Numbered from the stretch's first letter, positions 36,778 through 44,803 are shown. The stretch: 64,000 bases of DNA from Longimicrobium terrae (GCF_014202995.1 NZ_JACHIA010000008.1:1-64000); one strand, 5' to 3'. The notes: generated by a model from the sequence alone, not told the origin. Numbers and translations are program-made.

Positions 36778-36819
36778 GGATGACTCGGGTTCGAGTGAAA
36801 AAACGACAACAGACAACCG

Positions 36820-37020
36820 AAGTGCCCAGGGACAAGTGCCCAGGGGTCAAGTGCCCAGTGCCCAGGAGCACCCCGCACTTCAGATTTCGCGCTCCCGGCT
36901 GTCTCCGGGCACTGCTTCGGCGGCAGGTCCACGCCGCCTCACGCCCAGAGTCCTCGGATCAACCGCCAGAGAGCAAAAGACCGTGCTTCCCTGGGCACTT
37001 GAAACTGAGCACTGGGCACT
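36820..37020. repeat. AGTGCCC heptad-repeat element, locus A (sucC/arcC gap)
   Basis: AAGTGCCC and AGTGCCC units recur about every 7 nt from 36820 to about 36870. The inverse GGGCACTT/GGGCACT units occur at 36993-37020, so the arms could pair across about 120 nt. No gene lies in the gap. The same units occur at three junctions inside the nuo operon. Confidence 0.7.
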
Positions 37021-37029
37021 GCTTCTCTC

Positions 37030-37971
37030 TTACGGAACGATTTCGGTGCCGGCGTTCCCGGCGACCGCCTCGCGCCCCTGGTCCAGCCGGGCGATGATGG
37101 CCCGCTTGCCGCCGCGACGCACGAACTCGGCGGCGGCCTCCACCTTGGGGGCCATGCTCCCCTTCCCCAGATCGCTTCCCGCCAGCAGCGCGTCCGCCTC
37201 GGCGACGGTCAGGCGCTCCAGGCCGCGCTGCCGCGGGGTGCCGTAGTCCACGTACACGCGGTCCACGTCCGTCAGAATCACCAGCACCTCGGCGCCGATG
37301 TCGCGGCCCAGGATGGCGGCGGCGCGGTCCTTGTCCACCACCGCGTCCACGCCCTCCAGGCCGAACTCGGGGTGGCGGTACACCGGGCATCCGCCCCCGC
37401 CCGCCGCGACCACGACGTGACCTTCCGCCACCAGCGCGCGGATCATGTCGCGTTCCACGATGCCGGTGGGGCGCGGGCTGGGCACCACGCGGCGCCATCC
37501 GCCCTTGGTCTCCGCCACCTCGCCGCCCAGCTCGGCCGCCAGCTCGCGCGCCGTCGCCTCGTCCATGGTGCGGCCGATGGGCTTGCTGGGGCGCTGCATC
37601 TCCGGATCGTCCGGATCCACCAGCACCTGGGTGACCATCGTCACCACCTGCCGGTCCACACCGCCGCGGAGAAGGGCGTTCTGCAGCGACTGCTGGATCA
37701 TGTAGCCGATCCATCCCTCCGTTCCCGCCACCAGCACGCCCAGCGGCAGCGGCGGAACGAGGTGCCGCGACTGCTCATTGCGGATCAGCTCGTTCCCCAC
37801 CTGCGGGCCGTTGCCGTGCACGATGGCGATGCGCCACCCCTCGCGGGCCAGCTCCACCACGGCGCCCAGCGACTCGCGCGTGTGGCGGAACTGCTCGGTG
37901 ATGGTTCCTTCTTCCCCGGGCTGGGCAAGGGCGTTGCCTCCCAGCGCGAGCACCACGGTCTTGCTTGGCAC
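37030..37971 (-). CDS. arcC: Carbamate kinase
   Basis: 313 residues. Interconverts carbamoyl phosphate + ADP and carbamate + ATP, in arginine or purine breakdown. Amino-acid-kinase fold with VVLALGGNALAQPGEEGT, IVHGNGPQVGNELIRNEQ, GWRRVVPSPRP, VVAAGGGGCPVY and KDRAAAILG. GTG start with GAGG about 5 nt upstream. No arcA or arcB is nearby, so its pathway here is unclear; it stands alone between the suc operon and the phosphohexomutase. Confidence 0.95.
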   Translation of the reverse strand: MPSKTVVLALGGNALAQPGEEGTITEQFRHTRESLGAVVELAREGWRIAIVHGNGPQVGNELIRNEQSRHLVPPLPLGVLVAGTEGWIGYMIQQSLQNALLRGGVDRQVVTMVTQVLVDPDDPEMQRPSKPIGRTMDEATARELAAELGGEVAETKGGWRRVVPSPRPTGIVERDMIRALVAEGHVVVAAGGGGCPVYRHPEFGLEGVDAVVDKDRAAAILGRDIGAEVLVILTDVDRVYVDYGTPRQRGLERLTVAEADALLAGSDLGKGSMAPKVEAAAEFVRRGGKRAIIARLDQGREAVAGNAGTEIVP

Positions 37972-38143
37972 AAAGCCTCGGTCACGGGCGACATTCTATG
38001 CGCTTCCCCCGAACGGGAGCAAGCGCGTAGCAGAACGGGACTTCCGCCGCCGGCCGGGCGCGGGCAACCATCTCCCGCCCCGCGCCGCCCGCGGATGGCC
38101 ACGAAACCGTCACGCCCGGCGAAAAGCGCGCCTCGCCGATGAA

Positions 38144-38187
38144 ACCGCGTCCGGCGCCCGCGTTTCCGCGGACGCCGGACCACGCGG
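38144..38187 (-). terminator. Possible terminator of the phosphohexomutase gene
   Basis: GTCCGGCG (38149-38156) pairs with CGCCGGAC (38173-38180), flanked by a shorter outer CCGC/GCGG stem, directly after the stop codon on the minus strand. Only a short TTT follows. Confidence 0.5.
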
Positions 38188-39582
38188 TCAGTGCCCGTCC
38201 GACGCGCCGCCGATCCCCTCGGCCTTGAGCCAGCCTTCCATCTCGCCGCGGATCTCGGCCAGCCGCTCCGGCGTGCGGGCCTCGTAGCGGGCGACGAGCA
38301 CGGGCTCGGTGTTGGAGGCGCGGATCAGCCCCCAGCCGTCGCCGAACAGCACGCGCGCGCCGTCCACGTCAATGACCTCGTGGTCCTTGCGAAAGTGCTC
38401 CGTGGCGCGGCCCACGATGGCGAACTTGGTCTCCTCCGTGGCCGGGTACCGCAGCTCCGCGGTGGACACGAACTTGGGGAACTCGTCCAGCCAGGCGCTC
38501 AGCGGCGCGGAACGGCGGGCGACGATGTCGATGAGCAGCGCGGCGCCGTACAGCGCGTCGTCGAAGCCGTAGTAGTTGTCGCCGAACATGATGTGGCCGC
38601 TCAGCTCGCCGGCCAGCAGCGCATGCTCTTCCTTCATCCGCTCCTTGATGAGCGAGTGGCCGGTGGCATTCATGATCCCCACGCCGCCCGCCGACTCCAG
38701 CACCTCGCTGAGCTGCTGCGAGCACTTTACGTCGAATACGACCTTCTGCCCCGCCCCGTGCTTCTGGATCAGGTCCAGGCCGTACAGGAGGAGCAGCGTG
38801 TCGCCGCGGACGATTTCTCCCTTGTCGTCGATGGCGCCGATACGGTCCGCGTCTCCGTCAAACGCCACGCCCAGGTCCGCCCCGGTCTCCTTCACCTTGG
38901 CGATGATGTCCACCAGGTTCTTGTCGACGACGGGATCGGGATGGTGGTTGGGGAAGGTGCCGTCGCTCTCGCAGAAGATGGGGATGACGGTCACGTTGGG
39001 CCCCAGCGCCTCCAGCAGCCGGACGGCGATGATGCTGCCGGTGCCGTTGCCGCAGTCCACCACCACCTTCACGGGACGCTGAATGGTGAACTTGCCGGCG
39101 ATCACCTTCACGTAGTCGTCCAGCACCTCGCGCGTTTCCACGGAGCCGCCGCCGCTCTCGTAGTCGCTTTCGGTGATCATCCGGCGGATCTCCTGGATGG
39201 AGTCGCCAAAGATGCTGCGGCCGCCCAGCGTCATCTTGAACCCGTTGTACTGCGGCGGGTTGTGCGAGCCGGTCACCTGCAGCCCGCCGTCCAGCTCCCC
39301 GTGCGAGACGGCGAAGCTGTGCGCGGGGGTGGGAACCAGGCCCACGTCGATGACGCGCACGCCGGCGGCCACCATGCCGCGGCGCACGGCGGCGGCCAGT
39401 TCGTCGCTGGTCAGGCGGTTGTCGCGGCCCACGGCCAGCACGGGCGCGTCCTTGCCCAGCCGGCGGCGCGCCAGCGAGCCAAAGGCGCGGCCGATCTGCT
39501 CGGCCACCTGGGCGTCCACGTCGGGGCCCACCACGCCGCGGATGTCGTACTGCCGGAAGATGTGCGGATTGACGGTCGTCAC
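38188..39582 (-). CDS. Phosphomannomutase/phosphoglucomutase
   Basis: 464 residues of the alpha-D-phosphohexomutase family, closest in layout to AlgC-type enzymes. Catalytic Ser106 in VTGSHNPPQYNGF; metal loop FDGDADRIGAID; sugar loop GELSGHIMF; phosphate loop LIRASNTEP. It interconverts hexose 1- and 6-phosphates, feeding envelope polysaccharide synthesis, perhaps also UDP-glucose for the glucan synthase. GTG at 39582 is chosen: extending the frame upstream would run it through the ridA terminator at 39605-39643. Weak ribosome-binding site. Confidence 0.95.
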   Translation of the reverse strand: MTTVNPHIFRQYDIRGVVGPDVDAQVAEQIGRAFGSLARRRLGKDAPVLAVGRDNRLTSDELAAAVRRGMVAAGVRVIDVGLVPTPAHSFAVSHGELDGGLQVTGSHNPPQYNGFKMTLGGRSIFGDSIQEIRRMITESDYESGGGSVETREVLDDYVKVIAGKFTIQRPVKVVVDCGNGTGSIIAVRLLEALGPNVTVIPIFCESDGTFPNHHPDPVVDKNLVDIIAKVKETGADLGVAFDGDADRIGAIDDKGEIVRGDTLLLLYGLDLIQKHGAGQKVVFDVKCSQQLSEVLESAGGVGIMNATGHSLIKERMKEEHALLAGELSGHIMFGDNYYGFDDALYGAALLIDIVARRSAPLSAWLDEFPKFVSTAELRYPATEETKFAIVGRATEHFRKDHEVIDVDGARVLFGDGWGLIRASNTEPVLVARYEARTPERLAEIRGEMEGWLKAEGIGGASDGH

Positions 39583-39604
39583 GGTGCCGCTGGGGTTCGT
39601 CTTG

Positions 39605-39643
39605 GAAAAAAGCAACGGCGCCCTCCGGGATGCGGAAGGCGCC
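39605..39643 (-). terminator. Terminator of ridA
   Basis: GGCGCCCTCCG (39617-39627) pairs with CGGAAGGCGCC (39633-39643) with one mismatch. On the minus strand TTTTTT follows (39606-39611). It lies 16 nt after the ridA stop and rules out an upstream start for the next gene. Confidence 0.88.
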
Positions 39644-39658
39644 TGGAAAGTCACGGGG

Positions 39659-40042
39659 TCAGCGGTCCAGCAGCACGGCCACGCACTCGATCTCCACCGC
39701 GGCGTCGCGGGGAAGGCGGGCCACCTGCACGGTGCTGCGCGCGGGCTTGTGCTCGCCGAAGTGGCGGGCGTACACCTCGTTCATGGCCGCGAAGTCGTTC
39801 ATGTCCTGCAGGAACACCGTCGTCTTGACCACCGACGAAAGGTCCGCGCCGGCCTGCGTCAGAATGGCCTGCAGGTTCTTCATCACCTGCTCGGTCTGCG
39901 TGGCGATGTCGCCCTGCACCAGCTGCATGGACTGCGGATCGAACGGCACCTGGCCGGCGGTGAACACGAAGCCGTTGGCCACGATGGCCTGGCTGTACGG
40001 TCCGATGGCGGCCGGGGCGTTGTCGGTGTGCACTTGCTGCAT
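39659..40042 (-). CDS. ridA: RidA-family enamine/imine deaminase
   Basis: 127 residues, typical length. Hydrolyses reactive 2-aminoacrylate and related imines released by PLP enzymes. Seen: APAAIGPYSQAIVANGFVFTAGQVPFDP, the catalytic Arg102 in HKPARSTVQVARLP, and VEIECVAV. A single-gene unit with its own terminator. Confidence 0.95.
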   Translation of the reverse strand: MQQVHTDNAPAAIGPYSQAIVANGFVFTAGQVPFDPQSMQLVQGDIATQTEQVMKNLQAILTQAGADLSSVVKTTVFLQDMNDFAAMNEVYARHFGEHKPARSTVQVARLPRDAAVEIECVAVLLDR

Positions 40043-40381
40043 GGCTTTCGCTCGCGGCGAGGAGAGAGTCCGAACGGGGATGAGCCACGCCCAGCCCCGG
40101 AAAAAGAGCCGGGCAATCTAGACGCCGCGCCCGCGCCCAGCAAGGCGAAGCCGCCCCGCCGTGCGACGCGGCCATCATCCCCAGAATGCCCGCGGAGCGC
40201 TGCACGTCCACCAGCAGCAGCACCAGAACGCCTTGACATGAAGATCACAAGGAGCACAGGCCACCGTCCGCAGACGCCCGCCATCCGCATCCAAACCAAT
40301 GCGTGTCAACGGATACGAGAATGAACGGAGAGCCGGAACCGATCCGATGACGTACACAGTACGCTCATTATCCGACTGTAA
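40043..40381. other. Intergenic gap upstream of the FSGRPNP module
   Basis: About 340 bases without a supported gene. GC falls markedly from about 40240 to 40410. A GTAC-ACA-GTAC palindrome lies near 40352-40362, about 20 nt upstream of the promoter at 40382, a possible regulatory site. Confidence 0.5.
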
Positions 40382-40410
40382 TTGACATCGCAAAGAAGCT
40401 ACGTTAGCTA
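40382..40410 (+). promoter_or_regulatory. Near-consensus promoter of the FSGRPNP module
   Basis: Perfect TTGACA (40382-40387), 17-nt spacer, TAGCTA (40405-40410). It is one of the best promoter matches in the window and predicts a start of transcription about 50 nt before the first gene. Confidence 0.8.
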
Positions 40411-40412
40411 TC

Positions 40413-40446
40413 GATCAGCGGGGGACGCACCGCCCCCCGCCGATCA
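40413..40446 (+). promoter_or_regulatory. Hairpin in the 5' untranslated region of the FSGRPNP module
   Basis: GATCAGCGGGGG and CCCCCGCCGATC can pair across a short loop just downstream of the predicted transcription start. It could stabilise the message or regulate it; it leaves the GGAG ribosome-binding site at about 40460 free. Confidence 0.45.
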
Positions 40447-40470
40447 CCATGACTCTCTCTGGAGGCTATC

Positions 40471-41541
40471 ATGGCACGCGTAACACTCGACATCTTCTCC
40501 GGCCGGCCGAACCCGTCCTGGGTGCTGGACGAGAAGGAAGCACGGGAACTGCTGCGCGATCTGCAGCGCCGCCCCGAAGCCCTGGCCCCCGCCGACGCGT
40601 TCCCGGGAATCCTGGGATACCGCGGCTTGGTCGTGGAAGCGGACGAAGGCGAGGACGCCTCGGCGGCGTCCGAGTTCGGCCGGGCGCTCCCCGGAATCTT
40701 TCGCGTGGGCAGCGGCCGCGCGGCGGACAACGGGCGCAGCTTCGAGGTGGCGGAGCGCCTGCTGAGCGGCATTGGCAACGCCGCCCCGGCGCACGGGCTG
40801 CAGGACGCCGGCCCGTCGTACGACAAGATGGATCTGCGCGGCCTGGTGCAGCGCGCGCTGCGCGATTCGTCCACCTCGGCGGCCTTCGCCAAGGCGCCGA
40901 CCGATGCGCAGGCGTACGAACTGATGCTGCGCTCGTCCGCCCAGGCGGCGCCCTCGTCGGATGTGGGCGATGCGTCGCGCGCGGCGCCGGATTCGGGGAC
41001 GCAGGCGCTGGCGGCGGCCGCGGCGGCGTGCTGGAACCCGGCTGCGGTCATCGGCTCGGACGCGTCCAGCTGGACGGCGGCCACCGTGGGCAGCTGCGGG
41101 GTGGAACTGGGGGCCTTCAATCCCACGTTCTGGAACGCGGCCAGCACGCGCCCCTACAACAACTGCTACAACTACGCGACCAACCGGCGCACCGACACGT
41201 TCGCGCAGCCGGGGCGCGCGACGTGCGCCGGCACCAGCACCATGGCGTGCGCCAACGTGAGCGCGGGCGCGGTCAGCGACGGCGCGCTGCCGGCGGGAAC
41301 CTGCGCGTCGTCCACCGAGGCGCCGCGGTGGTACATGGCGCTGGTCATCTGGCCGGGGTACGACTACCACTGGTACCGCCGGCAGAGCAACGGCTACTGG
41401 GGCCACAAGCCCGGCAGCACGGCCGCCAAGAACACGGATGACAGCGGCGCCATCATCTACAACCCGCAGACGGCCAACCGCGGCCCGTACACCAACTTCT
41501 GCGGCTACTACTTCGCGCGTTCCTCCATGGGCGTGCAGTAA
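40471..41541 (+). CDS. FSGRPNP-domain protein with C-terminal papain-like Cys/His domain
   Basis: 356 residues, no characterised family recognised. Residues 1-105 form a domain opening with VTLDIFSGRPNPSW and GYRGLVV. An Ala/Ser-rich linker follows (about 130-190). The C-terminal 150 residues hold RPYNNCYNYATNRRTD (Cys232), PGYDYHWYRRQ (His300), GYWGHKPGS (His312) and TNFCGYYF (Cys344). The Cys-then-His order and the YHWYR...WGHKPG stretch suggest a papain-like (NlpC/P60- or CHAP-like) peptidase or amidase; this is inference. There are seven cysteines and no signal peptide. GGAGG lies a few bases before the ATG. The next gene repeats the N-terminal domain alone 21 nt downstream. Confidence 0.72.
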   Translation: MARVTLDIFSGRPNPSWVLDEKEARELLRDLQRRPEALAPADAFPGILGYRGLVVEADEGEDASAASEFGRALPGIFRVGSGRAADNGRSFEVAERLLSGIGNAAPAHGLQDAGPSYDKMDLRGLVQRALRDSSTSAAFAKAPTDAQAYELMLRSSAQAAPSSDVGDASRAAPDSGTQALAAAAAACWNPAAVIGSDASSWTAATVGSCGVELGAFNPTFWNAASTRPYNNCYNYATNRRTDTFAQPGRATCAGTSTMACANVSAGAVSDGALPAGTCASSTEAPRWYMALVIWPGYDYHWYRRQSNGYWGHKPGSTAAKNTDDSGAIIYNPQTANRGPYTNFCGYYFARSSMGVQ

Positions 41542-41562
41542 CCTTCCGGACGGGAGCGGCGG

Positions 41563-41916
41563 ATGCGGATCGAGGCAGACCTGTTCAGCGGCCGTCCCAA
41601 CCCGTCGTGGACGGCGGGACCGGTGGAGGTGCGCGCCATCACCGCGCTCCTTGCCGGCCTCGCCCCCTCGGCGGAGCCCGCGGAGCCGTTCGAAGGGCTG
41701 GGCTACCGCGGGATGGTGCTGAGCGGGGTGGAGCCGGAGGTGCACCCGTGTCCGGAACTACACGTGCGCGCCGGGCTGGTGGCGGCGGCGTGCCCCGGCG
41801 GCCGGGTGACGTACGCCGACCCGGGGCGCGCCCTGGAGCGGCGGCTGGTGGAGATGGCGCGGGACCGGCTCCCCGCGGAGTTGTACGGAGCGCTCGCCGG
41901 CATGGCCGGCCTCTGA
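41563..41916 (+). CDS. Free-standing FSGRPNP-domain protein
   Basis: 117 residues. IEADLFSGRPNPSW and EGLGYRGMV line up with the N-terminal domain of the preceding gene at the same positions (motif at residues 6-16, GYRG at 47-50), and the remainder keeps similar length and helix-rich character. It is thus a stand-alone copy of that domain without the Cys/His part. GGGAG lies 6 nt before the ATG, and the 21-nt gap implies one operon. Possible roles are immunity or inhibitor protein, adaptor, or duplicated binding subunit; the sequence alone does not decide. Confidence 0.7.
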   Translation: MRIEADLFSGRPNPSWTAGPVEVRAITALLAGLAPSAEPAEPFEGLGYRGMVLSGVEPEVHPCPELHVRAGLVAAACPGGRVTYADPGRALERRLVEMARDRLPAELYGALAGMAGL

Positions 41917-41985
41917 TCCGCGGAGCACCGTCATCTCCCGGTCGATGGAAATGATGACCGGCCGCCGGATCCCGGGTGAAAAACG

Positions 41986-42022
41986 GAACGCGGTGCACTC
42001 TGTCATGGAGTGCACCGCGTTC
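41986..42022. terminator. Perfect 15-bp terminator hairpin
   Basis: GAACGCGGTGCACTC (41986-42000) pairs perfectly with GAGTGCACCGCGTTC (42008-42022) around a 7-nt loop. On the minus strand GTTTTT follows, so it best serves the small minus-strand gene, but it also closes the FSGRPNP operon 70 nt after its stop. Confidence 0.85.
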
Positions 42023-42197
42023 TATTCATCGACCGGGATGAAGCCCGTCGAGAGATGTCGACCCGTGGAGAGGAAGCTCGTGCCTGCCGTCGGCGGTTCG
42101 CATCCCGGGGATCGGCCCGGCGGTTGAAACCGCGCCTCGAAAAACACAACGACCGCCTTCGCACCGAGATTCTCGTCGGTCCAGCGGGGAGTTCCCG

Positions 42198-42449
42198 TCA
42201 GCGGGCGCGGTCGCGCTTGGCCAGCTTGCCGAGCTCGATGTGCACGGCGGTGATTTCGCCCGCGATCTCCGCCATCGTCTCGGTGATGTCCAGCACGGAG
42301 CGCACGCCGTCGCCCCACACATCGGCGACGTAGCTGTCGCCGGCGCGAAAGAGGACGCGCTGGGCTTCTTCCAGCATCTGCACCGCGTCCCAGATGATTT
42401 CCCGGGCGTTCTCCAGGTGCTCGTGGCCGGTGAGCTGGGGGTCTGCCAT
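42198..42449 (-). CDS. Small hypothetical protein
   Basis: 83 residues, unrecognised. Almost entirely helical in character (LENAREIIWDAVQMLEEAQRVLF ... VLDITETMAEIAGEITAVHIELGKLAKR), with no signal peptide or cysteine, suggesting a small coiled or helical-bundle protein. ATG at 42449 is preferred over an open extension upstream because composition changes there. A TAGCTT-like -10 at 42491-42496 on the minus strand may be its promoter, though the -35 is poor. It terminates at the hairpin at 41986-42022. Confidence 0.6.
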   Translation of the reverse strand: MADPQLTGHEHLENAREIIWDAVQMLEEAQRVLFRAGDSYVADVWGDGVRSVLDITETMAEIAGEITAVHIELGKLAKRDRAR

Positions 42450-42536
42450 GGGCGTGGGGCGGGTGGGTCGAGGTAGAGGAGTGGACGGCAAAGCTAGCAC
42501 GGCGCCCCGCGCCGCGCGACACCCCGCCCGAAACGA

Positions 42537-42569
42537 CCGGAGGGCGCAGCCAGCGGCCGCGCCCTCCGG
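42537..42569 (-). terminator. Terminator of the etfBA operon
   Basis: CCGGAGGGCGC (42537-42547) pairs with GCGCCCTCCGG (42559-42569), followed by GTCGTTTC on the minus strand, 23 nt after the etfA stop. Confidence 0.75.
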
Positions 42570-42592
42570 GCACATCAGGGACGCGGGCGCGA

Positions 42593-43573
42593 CTACGCCA
42601 GCATCTTGCGAACCTCATCCGCCATGCGCGGAAGGATCTCGTTGAGGTCGCCCACGATTCCGTAGTCCGCCACCTTGAAGATAGGGGCCTCGGGATCCTT
42701 GTTGATGGCGACGATGTAGCGGGCCGTGCGCATGCCGGCCAGGTGCTGAATGGCACCGCTGATGCCCGCGGCGATGTACAGCGTGGGCGCGACCGTCTTG
42801 CCCGTCTGCCCCACCTGCTCGGCGTGCGGGCGCCAGCCGGCGTCCACCACCGCGCGCGACGCGCCCACGGCCGCCTTGCCGCCGAACGCCGCGGCCAGGT
42901 CTTCCACCAGCTTGAAGTTCTCCGGCGATCCCAGCCCGCGGCCTCCGGCCACGATGATGCCGGCCTCGCCCACGTCCAGCTTTTCCGCCGCGCCCGCCTT
43001 GATCTCGCGGACGATGGCGCCGAAGTCGGCCTCGTTCACGGACACGTTCAGCGTCTCCACCGTGCCGGCCTTGGCGTTCTCCACCGGCAGAAAGACGTTG
43101 GCGCGCACCGAGAACACCGGCGTGCCGCCCGTGGCGGCGACCTGGCTCAGCAGCTTGCCGCCGTACTCCGGGCGCGTGGCGACGACCGCGCCGCCCTGCA
43201 CCTCCAGCCCGATGACGTCGCTGCTGTAGCCGCTGCCCAGGCGGGCCGCCACGCGCGGCGCCAGGTCCTTGCCCAGCGAGCTGGCGGGAAAGAGCGCGAC
43301 GTCGCAGCCGTGCTCCTTGATGAAGCTGGAGATGACCGTGGTGAAGCCCTCGGCCGAGTACTTGTCGAACGCGGCGGCCTCGCCCACGAACACCTTGTCG
43401 GCGCCGTAGCGGCCCAGCTCGGCCGCGGCCCCGGCGATGCCGGAGCCCAGCACCACCGCGTGCACCTCGGTGCCCAGCGCGTCGGCGAGCTTGCGGGCGG
43501 CGGTCACCACTTCCTGCGAGACCTTGCGGATCTCGCCGTCACGCGTTTCAGCGAACGCGAAAATGCCTGGCAT
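42593..43573 (-). CDS. etfA: Electron transfer flavoprotein alpha subunit
   Basis: 326 residues. FAD-binding subunit that takes electrons from acyl-CoA dehydrogenases. Seen: the N-terminal GIFAFAETRDGEIRKVSQE and the C-terminal FAD domain with IIVAGGRGLGSPENFKLVEDLA, VGASRAVVDAGWRPHAEQVGQTGKTV and YIAAGISGAIQHLAGM. GGAG lies 5 nt before the ATG. Downstream partner of etfB across a 119-nt gap containing a heptad repeat. Confidence 0.96.
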   Translation of the reverse strand: MPGIFAFAETRDGEIRKVSQEVVTAARKLADALGTEVHAVVLGSGIAGAAAELGRYGADKVFVGEAAAFDKYSAEGFTTVISSFIKEHGCDVALFPASSLGKDLAPRVAARLGSGYSSDVIGLEVQGGAVVATRPEYGGKLLSQVAATGGTPVFSVRANVFLPVENAKAGTVETLNVSVNEADFGAIVREIKAGAAEKLDVGEAGIIVAGGRGLGSPENFKLVEDLAAAFGGKAAVGASRAVVDAGWRPHAEQVGQTGKTVAPTLYIAAGISGAIQHLAGMRTARYIVAINKDPEAPIFKVADYGIVGDLNEILPRMADEVRKMLA

Positions 43574-43650
43574 GGGACTCCGTCGTCTCAGGCGTGAATG
43601 CAATCGAAGAAGATCAAGGAAACCGGGGATGAAACCTTCTCAGAAGTTCC

Positions 43651-43678
43651 TATTCCCCATTCCCCATTCCCTATTCCC
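43651..43678. repeat. YATTCCC heptad tandem repeat (etfB/etfA gap)
   Basis: Four exact 7-nt units, TATTCCC, CATTCCC, CATTCCC, TATTCCC (43651-43678), followed by a partial TTCCC. On the minus (transcribed) strand it reads GGGAATR four times, with evenly spaced G-triplets. It lies in the transcribed spacer between etfB and etfA. Confidence 0.85.
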
Positions 43679-43692
43679 TTCCCTGCCGTACC

Positions 43693-44448
43693 TCAGAGAA
43701 CCTTGGCCTCTTCGCGCAGCAGCTTGAGCAGCGCCGGAACCGCGTCGGCGCCCTGCCCCACGATGCGGCCGGCCTGGCGCTCGCTGGGATAGCTGAGCTT
43801 GCGCGTTTCCACGCCCGCGTCGCCGGCGGTGGCGGCCTTTTCCTCCAGCGGCTTCTTCTTGGCCGCCATGATTCCCTTGAGCGACGCGTAGCGCGGCTCG
43901 TAGGCGCCCTTGGTCATGGTCAGCGCGCAGGGCATGCGCAGCTCCACGACCTCGTGGCCGCCCTCGATCTCGCGGTGGGCGGTCACCCTGCCGTCCGCGA
44001 CCGAGAACTCGGTGACGGCGCTGGCGGCGGGAATGCCCAGCAGCTCGGCGGTCATGGGACCCACGGCCTGCAGGTCGTCGTCGATGGCCTTCATGCCGAA
44101 CAGGAGCAGGTCGTACTCGCGGCCCTTGATCTCCTCGGCCAGCACGCGGGCGACGGCCAGGCCCTCGGCGCGGCCCGCGGTCTTGAGCAGGACGGCGTTG
44201 TCGGCACCCATGGCCAGGGCGGTGCGCAGCGTTTCGGCGCTTTCGGCGCCCCCCACGCTGATGGCGGTGACCTCGCCCGATCCGGCCGCTTCCTTGTGCT
44301 TCAGGGCGGCTTCGACGGCGAACTCGTCGTACGGGTTCAGGACGAACTTGACGCCGGCGGCTTCCACGGACTTCTCGTCGCCGGCGATGCGAAGGCGCGC
44401 CTCGGTATCCGGGACGCGCTTCACGCACACGATGCTCTTCACGCGCAT
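43693..44448 (-). CDS. etfB: Electron transfer flavoprotein beta subunit
   Basis: 251 residues, normal length. AMP-binding subunit of ETF: IVCVKRVPDTEARLRI, VLNPYDEFAVEAALKHKE, LLFGMKAIDDDLQAVGPMTAELLG and the KGIMAAKKKPLEE recognition-loop region that contacts dehydrogenases. AAGGGAG lies immediately before the ATG. First gene of etfBA. Confidence 0.96.
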   Translation of the reverse strand: MRVKSIVCVKRVPDTEARLRIAGDEKSVEAAGVKFVLNPYDEFAVEAALKHKEAAGSGEVTAISVGGAESAETLRTALAMGADNAVLLKTAGRAEGLAVARVLAEEIKGREYDLLLFGMKAIDDDLQAVGPMTAELLGIPAASAVTEFSVADGRVTAHREIEGGHEVVELRMPCALTMTKGAYEPRYASLKGIMAAKKKPLEEKAATAGDAGVETRKLSYPSERQAGRIVGQGADAVPALLKLLREEAKVL

Positions 44449-44632
44449 CTCCCTTGGGTCGGTTGAGAATCCGGAGCCGCCCGGCGGCCCCGAAGCCCGT
44501 CAACATACTCGTGACCCACCCGGTACGGCAACCCATCCGTACAAGCTTTTTTCCAGCAGGCTTGCGGGTTTTGGCGGACGGTCGTTCGATCAACGCCCTC
44601 CACCCTCCTCTCCCGACGCACACGGATCACGA

Positions 44633-44731
44633 CACGGAAGAGCATCACGCAGAGCAGCAGAGGAGCAGAGAACGGACGTCCGCCGGTTCTCCTCTGCTCC
44701 TCTGCTGCTCTGCGTGAGATTCTGTTCCGTG
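44633..44731. repeat. Long inverted repeat in the gap upstream of etfB
   Basis: Outer arms CACGGAA (44633-44639) and TTCCGTG (44725-44731). Inner arms of about 29 nt, CAGAGCAGCAGAGGAGCAGAG and its complement, have one 3-nt bulge and centre on GGACGTCC. The right arm's CTCTGC-repeat wording also appears near 33300. Transcribed, it would make a very long hairpin. Confidence 0.75.
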
Positions 44732-44803
44732 CAATTCCCCCCGCGTACCTCCGCGGTCCCCCGCGACCTCCGCGTGATCGCAGTTGACGGGGCCTGGAAA
44801 GCA

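Noticed and set aside
36778-36816. ATG start 39 nt upstream for sucC
   Set aside because: Family similarity begins exactly at NIHEYQAKELL, whose preceding codon is the GTG at 36777.
39583-39654. Longer N-terminus for the phosphohexomutase
   Set aside because: It would read through the ridA terminator hairpin and T-run; GTG at 39582 begins the family similarity.
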